Position numbers and translations under genes: made by a program. From an uncultured Mycoplasmatota bacterium (lineage in GTDB: Bacteria; Bacillota_I; Bacilli_A; RF39; UBA660), in NCBI GenBank assembly GCA_900546245.1, contig URBY01000041.1, positions 1-10,070 on the forward strand: a stretch of 10,070 nt of DNA, written 5' to 3'. Positions 6,562-10,070 of this stretch are shown one piece after another. The number at the start of each line of letters is the position of its first letter. The stretch's first letter is position 1. The notes under the pieces were generated by a model. The model was not told the origin of the DNA and searched no databases. It worked only from the letters and a program-made list of their open reading frames with translations.

Positions 6562-6997
6562 GTGATAATTTTTCTTTTATAATTTTATTTACTTCACCCA
6601 TATCAGCTCTATTTTTTAATTTTGGTGATATTTCTTTCATTATTTTACCCATATCTGATTGTGCTTTTGGATTTACTACATTAAATGCTTCATCAATTAT
6701 AGAATTAATTTCCTCCATAGTTAATGGTTTTGGTAAGTATTCATTTAATATATCAATTTCTTCATTGTATGAGTCAATTAAATCTTGTCTTCCTGCTTTT
6801 TCAAAATCTTTAACAGCATCTTTTCTTAATTTTACTTGTTTAGTAACAATGCTTAACATCTCTTCTTCGCTTAATTCTTTTTTAGAATTTATTTCTTCCA
6901 TTTGTATTGCTGCCTTAACAGATTTTATTGTATCTGCTTTCTTTCTGTTGTGTTCTTTCATCGCACTTATTAAATCTTTTTGAAGTCTTTCTTTCAT
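6554..6997 (-). CDS. yqeY: GatB/YqeY domain-containing protein
   Basis: 147 residues, typical for free-standing YqeY. It opens MKERLQKDLISAMKEHNRKK and continues with the strongly conserved ADTIKSVKAAIQMEEINSKK and a DAVKDFEKAGRQDLI segment. The C-terminal helical part includes YLPKPLTMEEI and SDMGKIMKEISPKLKNRADM. The fold is that of the tail domain of GatB, which binds tRNA, but the role of stand-alone YqeY is not settled. ATG follows AAGGAGAG by about 8 nt. It lies directly after rpsU, as in most Bacillota, but a small terminator hairpin separates the two. Confidence 0.96.
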   Translation of the reverse strand: MKERLQKDLISAMKEHNRKKADTIKSVKAAIQMEEINSKKELSEEEMLSIVTKQVKLRKDAVKDFEKAGRQDLIDSYNEEIDILNEYLPKPLTMEEINSIIDEAFNVVNPKAQSDMGKIMKEISPKLKNRADMGEVNKIIKEKLSQI

Positions 6998-7020
6998 ATT
7001 ATATTCTCTCCTTTTTACTT

Positions 7021-7042
7021 AAAAAAGCAGTATTAACTGCTT
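7021..7042 (-). terminator. short intrinsic terminator or attenuator after rpsU
   Basis: On the minus strand AAGCAGT (7036-7042) and ACTGCTT (7025-7031) form a 7-bp stem with a TAAT loop, followed by four more T residues (six T in all from the stem end). It begins 4 nt after the rpsU stop. The yqeY ribosome binding site lies just downstream. The hairpin probably lets only part of the rpsU transcripts continue into yqeY, keeping the ribosomal protein more abundant. Confidence 0.7.
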
Positions 7043-7045
7043 AGA

Positions 7046-7240
7046 TTAGTCTCTATCACGACTTTGTTTTTTTCTACTATTTTTAATACCAGCTTTTTTA
7101 GCTTCTCTTCTTTGAACACCAGGTTTAGAATAATGTTCTCTTTTTTTACATTCAGAAGGGATACCACTTTTAGCTACCACTTGCTTAAATCTTTTTAAAG
7201 CGCCATCAATATTTCCATTTTTTACCACTACTTTAGTCAT
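7046..7240 (-). CDS. rpsU: 30S ribosomal protein bS21
   Basis: 64 residues from ATG 7238-7240, beginning MTKVVVKNGNIDGALKRFK and continuing with SGIPSECKKREHYSKPG, which are hallmarks of bS21. The tail is rich in Lys and Arg, as expected for an rRNA-binding protein of the small-subunit platform. I choose this ATG because GGGAGGG lies 6 nt upstream; a frame starting six codons earlier would encode that site as MKGGIR. It is the first gene of the housekeeping operon, about 25 nt from the predicted transcription start, and is followed by an attenuator. Confidence 0.97.
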   Translation of the reverse strand: MTKVVVKNGNIDGALKRFKQVVAKSGIPSECKKREHYSKPGVQRREAKKAGIKNSRKKQSRDRD

Positions 7241-7271
7241 TCTTATCCCTCCCTTCATATTAACTAAACAA

Positions 7272-7300
7272 ATTATATCACTTAGAAGACTTTATTTCAA
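7272..7300 (-). promoter_or_regulatory. strong SigA-type promoter of the rpsU operon
   Basis: Minus strand TTGAAA (7295-7300), a 17-nt spacer, and TATAAT (7272-7277), with TGA before the -10 box (extended -10). This is the best promoter match in the window. It predicts a start near 7265, about 25 nt ahead of the rpsU ATG. It lies downstream of the bacteriocin terminator, so the two units are insulated. Confidence 0.85.
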
Positions 7301-7330
7301 CAATTTTTTTAAGTTTTTTAGTTAAAAGTA

Positions 7331-7359
7331 AAAGAAAAAGTGAGAAAAATCCCACTTTT
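7331..7359 (-). terminator. intrinsic terminator of the bacteriocin locus
   Basis: On the minus strand AAAAGTGGGA (7350-7359) pairs over 10 bp (one G-U) with TCTCACTTTT (7336-7345) around a TTTT loop, then T-rich sequence. It is about 74 nt after the last peptide gene. The stretch 7360-7432 between them holds no frame that I can support. Confidence 0.8.
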
Positions 7360-7432
7360 ACAAAATATTTTTAAAATTTTTTAAAGAATAAAAAATTCTA
7401 TACCTGTATGACAATACATTTTTTACTATAAT

Positions 7433-7600
7433 TTAAAAATCACACATATTATTGTTAACAAGTCTTCTTATGCTTGAACCAAGTGCTCTTCCCATATCAA
7501 CAAATACATTAAAGCCTTTAGCAAGTGCACTAAAAAGACTACCAGAAATTGTTCCACCACCACTTATATTCTTCATTTCTAAAGTACTTAACTTTTTCAT
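7433..7600 (-). CDS. double-glycine-leader bacteriocin-like peptide B
   Basis: 55 residues: leader MKKLSTLEMKNISGG (1-15) and a 40-residue core starting GTISGS. The leader fits the LS-x-x-E-[LM]-x-x-I-x-GG pattern cut by C39 peptidase exporters, and that exporter is encoded immediately upstream. The core is glycine- and hydrophobic-rich, with GxxxG motifs GTISG (core 1-5) and GRALG, a basic segment SSIRRL, and a polar tail NNNMCDF with one Cys. GxxxG motifs are characteristic of two-peptide (class IIb) bacteriocins, and peptide A lies 8 nt upstream. ATG 7598-7600 is used because AGGAGG is 4 nt before it; an earlier in-frame ATG at 7618 would put that site inside the coding region. Antimicrobial versus signalling function is not shown. 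Confidence 0.82.
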   Translation of the reverse strand: MKKLSTLEMKNISGGGTISGSLFSALAKGFNVFVDMGRALGSSIRRLVNNNMCDF

Positions 7601-7608
7601 ATTACCTC

Positions 7609-7749
7609 CTATCTGCATTTATATGGTCTTGTAAAACCATCAAAAATACCTGATATAAATGATATAACACCTGCGATAACTGCCCATGCGGTCGCAGACA
7701 TTCCTCCACCTTTTATACATTCCATTTCATTTTTACTGAGCTTTTTCAC
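7609..7749 (-). CDS. double-glycine-leader bacteriocin-like peptide A (GTG start)
   Basis: 46 residues from GTG 7747-7749: leader MKKLSKNEMECIKGG (1-15), nearly parallel to that of peptide B, then a 31-residue core. The core begins GMSATAWAVIAGVIS, continues with a hydrophobic stretch containing GIFDG (GxxxG), and ends in a basic tail TRPYKCR with a single Cys. AAAGGAGGT lies exactly 7 nt before the GTG, whereas the overlapping ATG is immediately followed by TGA and cannot be the start. The first 17 nt overlap the end of the ABC transporter gene, and the stop TAG lies inside the binding site of peptide B, so all three are translationally linked. It resembles one half of a two-peptide class IIb bacteriocin; homology to a named one is not recognised. 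Confidence 0.8.
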   Translation of the reverse strand: MKKLSKNEMECIKGGGMSATAWAVIAGVISFISGIFDGFTRPYKCR

Positions 7750-9775
7750 ATTTTGTACCTCCTTTAATTTCAAATACTTTATTAAATAACTTCAAATTAT
7801 CATATCTATGTGAAATTAATATCAAAGTTACATCATATTTTTCTTTTACTTTTCTAACTATATTTTCTTCACTTAGAGTATCAATACCATTTGTAGTTTC
7901 ATCTAATATAAGTATTTTTTTATTTTGTAGTAACGCTCGTGCTAATAATATTCTTTGTCTTTCTCCACCTGATATATTATGACCATTTTCTTCTAAAAGA
8001 AAATTTAGGGATATGTTCTTTTCTTTTAGAAACTTATCAATACCTGTTATTCTTATTACTTTTTCTAATTCTTTTTTTGCCACTTCTTTAAATAACGTAA
8101 TATTATTTAATATAGTATCTGTAAATATTATTTCATTTTGTGATACAAAACATATATTATTTCTTATATCATTTAAACTTAAATTCTTTATATTTATATT
8201 ATCAATAATCACTTTACCTTTATAATCATTTATTTGTTTAGTTAAAATTTTGAATAATGTAGATTTTCCTACACCACTATCACCTTTTACAAAAACAAAA
8301 TCACCTTTGTCTATATTAAAACTAAGATTTTCAAATATATTATAGGAGTCATAACTATAGGCTACATTTTTAAATTCTATATTATTATTAAAATTAAAAT
8401 TAGATTTGTTATTATTATCTTCTTCCTCATCCAATAAATCTTCTAATCTATTATAAGAATTTTTGGAATCAATTAATATGCGGTCGAAATATATTATGTT
8501 TTTAAGTGAAATAAAGAAATAGATTAACAGTGAATTAATTATAATTAAATTTGAAAACAATAATAAACCTTTATTAACTAATTTTATACCAACAAATAAT
8601 ATAAAAACATTTGATATAGTCATAATAAAATTTTGAAATAATTCTATACTTAATATAAATTTATTATACTTAACATTTAATTTTAATAAGTTATTATACT
8701 TACTTTTAAATCTTAATTTTCTCTCTTTTTCAATATTAAAATTTTTTATCGTATCAATACCTAAAATACTTTCTATTAAATATGAATTGACCTCAGAATT
8801 TTTTTCTTTAAGTATTAATGACATTGAATATATTTTATCTCGAAAAAGAAGATATACAAACATATATGTTAAAGCAAAAATTATTAATAACAAAAATAAT
8901 AACTTATTTATAAAAAATATAATTATAAATATAATTATCACAAAAAGAAAATCAGTAATAAGTGAAAAACTAACAAAATTAATAAATTCTTTTATGCTAG
9001 ATAAATCATTTACTCTAGACATAATATCACCAACTGGTCTACTATGATGATATTTTAAAGGGAGAGATAAAATCTTTTTATAAATATTATTTGTAAGCTT
9101 AGAATCAAAATTATTATCAAAATCAAAAACAATACTATTTCTTATATAATCAGTTATAATTTTAAAAACTGAAAAAAGAAGAAATAAGAATAATACTATA
9201 TGATAACTATTTTTTTGATTATATAAAGAACTTAAATAAAATGAATTTAGCAAAGAAAAGAAAGATGCTAAAATAGTTAAAACGAGAAAGAATAATAAAA
9301 TTTTTTTATATAAGAAGATATAAGACTTTAAATTAATAAATGCACCATTTTGTTTTTCTTTAACCAAATTATTCATTTTATCAAATGTTATAATAGAGCC
9401 TGTCCATTCTTTTTTAAAAGAAATATCATCATATACTACCTTACCTCTAATTGGATCTTGAACTATAATTTTTTCATTATTTATTTTTTCTAAAATAACA
9501 AAATGATCATATTTATTATCAAGTTTAATATGCGCAATTATAGGTAATTTTACATTACTTAAATCATTAAATTCACATTTATATGCTTCTGCTTTTAAAC
9601 CTAAAGAATTAGATGCATTAACAATATTATAAACATTAGTACCATTTTCATTTGTTTTAGTAAGTTTCCTAAGCTTTGACATACTAATATTACCATTATA
9701 ATATTTAATAATATTATAAAGACAAGTTACACCACAATCTTTTATCCCATGTTGCCTTTCATATTTGTAGCTCAT
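7733..9775 (-). CDS. peptidase-containing ABC transporter, C39 bacteriocin exporter
   Basis: A membrane exporter that removes double-glycine leaders and exports the core peptides using ATP. 680 residues, slightly shorter than the usual 700-720. Domain order: C39 protease (about 1-130) with Gln8, Cys14 in KDCGVTCL, His91 in YDHFVIL and Asp107 in VQDP; a membrane domain (about 150-435) of roughly six hydrophobic segments with the cytosolic loop SRPVGDIMSRVNDL; and a nucleotide-binding domain with Walker A GDSGVGKST (498-506), Q-loop Gln546, signature ISGGERQR (601-608), Walker B ILILDE (621-626) and H-loop His656. All key residues are present, so it should be active. The start ATG has GGAGGG 6 nt upstream. 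Its 3' end overlaps peptide A. No companion accessory (HlyD-type) protein, immunity gene or regulator is seen next to it. Confidence 0.95.
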   Translation of the reverse strand: MSYKYERQHGIKDCGVTCLYNIIKYYNGNISMSKLRKLTKTNENGTNVYNIVNASNSLGLKAEAYKCEFNDLSNVKLPIIAHIKLDNKYDHFVILEKINNEKIIVQDPIRGKVVYDDISFKKEWTGSIITFDKMNNLVKEKQNGAFINLKSYIFLYKKILLFFLVLTILASFFSLLNSFYLSSLYNQKNSYHIVLFLFLLFSVFKIITDYIRNSIVFDFDNNFDSKLTNNIYKKILSLPLKYHHSRPVGDIMSRVNDLSSIKEFINFVSFSLITDFLFVIIIFIIIFFINKLLFLLLIIFALTYMFVYLLFRDKIYSMSLILKEKNSEVNSYLIESILGIDTIKNFNIEKERKLRFKSKYNNLLKLNVKYNKFILSIELFQNFIMTISNVFILFVGIKLVNKGLLLFSNLIIINSLLIYFFISLKNIIYFDRILIDSKNSYNRLEDLLDEEEDNNNKSNFNFNNNIEFKNVAYSYDSYNIFENLSFNIDKGDFVFVKGDSGVGKSTLFKILTKQINDYKGKVIIDNINIKNLSLNDIRNNICFVSQNEIIFTDTILNNITLFKEVAKKELEKVIRITGIDKFLKEKNISLNFLLEENGHNISGGERQRILLARALLQNKKILILDETTNGIDTLSEENIVRKVKEKYDVTLILISHRYDNLKLFNKVFEIKGGTKCEKAQ
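7757..7765 (-). promoter_or_regulatory. ribosome binding site that fixes the GTG start of peptide A
   Basis: Minus strand AAAGGAGGT, 7 nt before GTG 7747-7749, embedded in the transporter's codons for Lys-Gly-Gly near its C terminus. It has no other use at this position, which supports peptide A as a real gene. Confidence 0.8.
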
Positions 9776-9812
9776 TTTTATCCCTCCACTTATTATATAA
9801 GCCGTTTACGCA

Positions 9813-9828
9813 TCAAATTCCCCTAAAA
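9813..9828 (-). repeat. copy 2 of the 16-bp direct repeat, ahead of the ABC transporter
   Basis: Identical to 285-300 on the same strand. TATAAT (9792-9797) follows after 15 nt, the same spacing as TATAAC at copy 1. It lies between the terminator of the upstream gene and the transporter's ribosome binding site (9782-9787). If TATAAT were a normal -10 box the transcript would begin at or inside that binding site, so a standard promoter reading is doubtful; no other promoter for the bacteriocin genes was found in the 93-nt gap. Confidence 0.5.
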
Positions 9829-9833
9829 AAAGT

Positions 9834-9870
9834 AAAAAAAATGAAAAAAAGTTAATTTTTTTCATTTTTT
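9834..9870 (-). terminator. AT-only intrinsic terminator of the DUF6273-like gene
   Basis: A 15-bp stem on the minus strand, AAAAAATGAAAAAAA (9856-9870) with TTTTTTTCATTTTTT (9836-9850), loop TTAAC, followed by more T-rich sequence. It overlaps the stop codon of the upstream gene. The stem contains a single G-C pair, so efficiency is hard to predict. Confidence 0.7.
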
Positions 9871-10070
9871 AGTAATAAATATTATATTTTGATACTTCTA
9901 TTGCTGGACGAACACCATAGCCTCCAGCATTCGAAACAGCGTCGGTGGCGACAATACGGTCGTGGCCGTACACAGGCCAAGCATTCGTAGAATCGTCAGA
10001 GCGGGCGTTCTCTAGCCAATATCCATAGTTTCCTATACTATCATTTGAATACTTTGTATTTTCCATTAAA
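9869..10070 (-). CDS. C-terminal part of a DUF6273 / C-type-lectin-fold-like protein
   Basis: Partial gene: only the last 66 codons are in the window. The frame stays open through the right edge, so the Met at 10064-10066 is probably internal. Visible features are YGYWLENA, then a central Trp-Pro-Val segment, then GGYGVRPAIEVSK and a TAA stop. The pattern YWL...(N/S)AW.V..G.....V.....GVRPA is that of DUF6273 and related formylglycine-enzyme-like lectin folds in Bacillota, often surface or ligand-binding proteins. The central codons are far richer in G+C than anything else here: 67 of 120 bases at 9901-10020 are G or C by my count. They look like a retroelement-diversified region (separate entry). 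Localisation and the rest of the protein cannot be seen. Confidence 0.6.
   Translation of the reverse strand, partial: LMENTKYSNDSIGNYGYWLENARSDDSTNAWPVYGHDRIVATDAVSNAGGYGVRPAIEVSKYNIYY
9926..10009 (-). other. candidate diversity-generating-retroelement variable region
   Basis: Codons 20-47 of the visible fragment end almost always in C or T, and many are NNC in a genome that otherwise prefers NNA/NNT. Ten consecutive codons (9941-9970) read TAC GGC CAC GAC CGT and ATT GTC GCC ACC GAC. All can be derived from AAC or AAT by changing only adenines, the mark of DGR mutagenic retrohoming. The location, at the 3' end of a C-type-lectin-like gene just before a conserved GVRP segment, is the usual one. 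Constant positions such as AAT GCT TGG lie between the variable ones. No reverse transcriptase or template repeat is in the window, so this is inference from composition and codon pattern. Confidence 0.5.

Noticed and set aside
7241..7258. Six extra residues (MKGGIR) on bS21
   Set aside because: These codons are the Shine-Dalgarno GGGAGGG of the real start, and bS21 proteins begin near MTKVVVK.
8787..9047. Plus-strand frame of 86 codons inside the ABC transporter
   Set aside because: Antisense shadow of an AT-rich membrane-protein gene, with low-complexity Asn/Ile content and no ribosome binding site. The other plus-strand frames of 60-72 codons are also shadows.
9792..9797. TATAAT as a standard -10 box for the ABC transporter
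   Set aside because: The nearest TTGATG is only 13 nt upstream and transcription would start in or next to the ribosome binding site. Kept only as part of the repeat observation.
285..9828. The 16-bp direct repeats as attachment sites of a mobile element
   Set aside because: The interval contains conserved core genes in their ancestral order and no integrase, so excision as a unit is implausible.
1..10070. CRISPR arrays, tRNA and rRNA genes
   Set aside because: No regularly spaced repeats and no tRNA-like or rRNA sequence seen on either strand.

Overview
This is an AT-rich window (hand-read at roughly a quarter G+C over most of its length) in which every supported gene lies on the minus strand. 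The core gene order is rpsU - yqeY - yqfC - yqfD - (VanZ-like) - ybeY - cdd - era - yqzL - recO - glyQS. This is the conserved era/recO neighbourhood of Bacillota. Together with AGGAGG-type ribosome binding sites, a T-box leader and YabP/YqfC-family sporulation proteins, it points to a low-GC Bacillota bacterium. TGA is used as a stop codon (for example at the VanZ-like/ybeY junction), so this is not a Mycoplasma-type genetic code. The species cannot be named from the sequence.

In transcription order (right to left), the window opens with the last ~66 codons of a DUF6273/C-type-lectin-like protein (9869-10070). Its 3' end is a striking GC-rich patch that looks like the variable region of a diversity-generating retroelement. 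A terminator and a short repeat follow. Next comes a bacteriocin-type export locus: a C39-peptidase ABC transporter (7733-9775) and two tightly packed small genes for double-glycine-leader peptides (7609-7749, GTG start; 7433-7600). It closes with a strong terminator at 7331-7359.

The housekeeping cluster starts at a near-consensus promoter (7272-7300) and runs from rpsU to recO. Two intrinsic terminator-like hairpins, after rpsU and after yqeY, probably set decreasing expression along the operon. From yqfC onward the genes are packed with 4-35 nt overlaps or short gaps. The products cover ribosome function and maturation (bS21, YbeY, Era), recombination (RecO), pyrimidine salvage (Cdd), tRNA-related or unknown functions (YqeY, YqzL) and sporulation (YqfC/YqfD). 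phoH, pgpH and dgkA, which usually sit in this cluster, are missing, and a VanZ-family membrane gene occupies that place.

glyQS has its own promoter in the 3' end of recO and an unusually compact T-box leader that senses uncharged tRNA-Gly. It ends at an intrinsic terminator (305-334). The window closes with the start of an Rpn/PD-(D/E)XK-nuclease-like gene (1-185, cut by the edge), preceded by the same 16-bp repeat that precedes the bacteriocin transporter.
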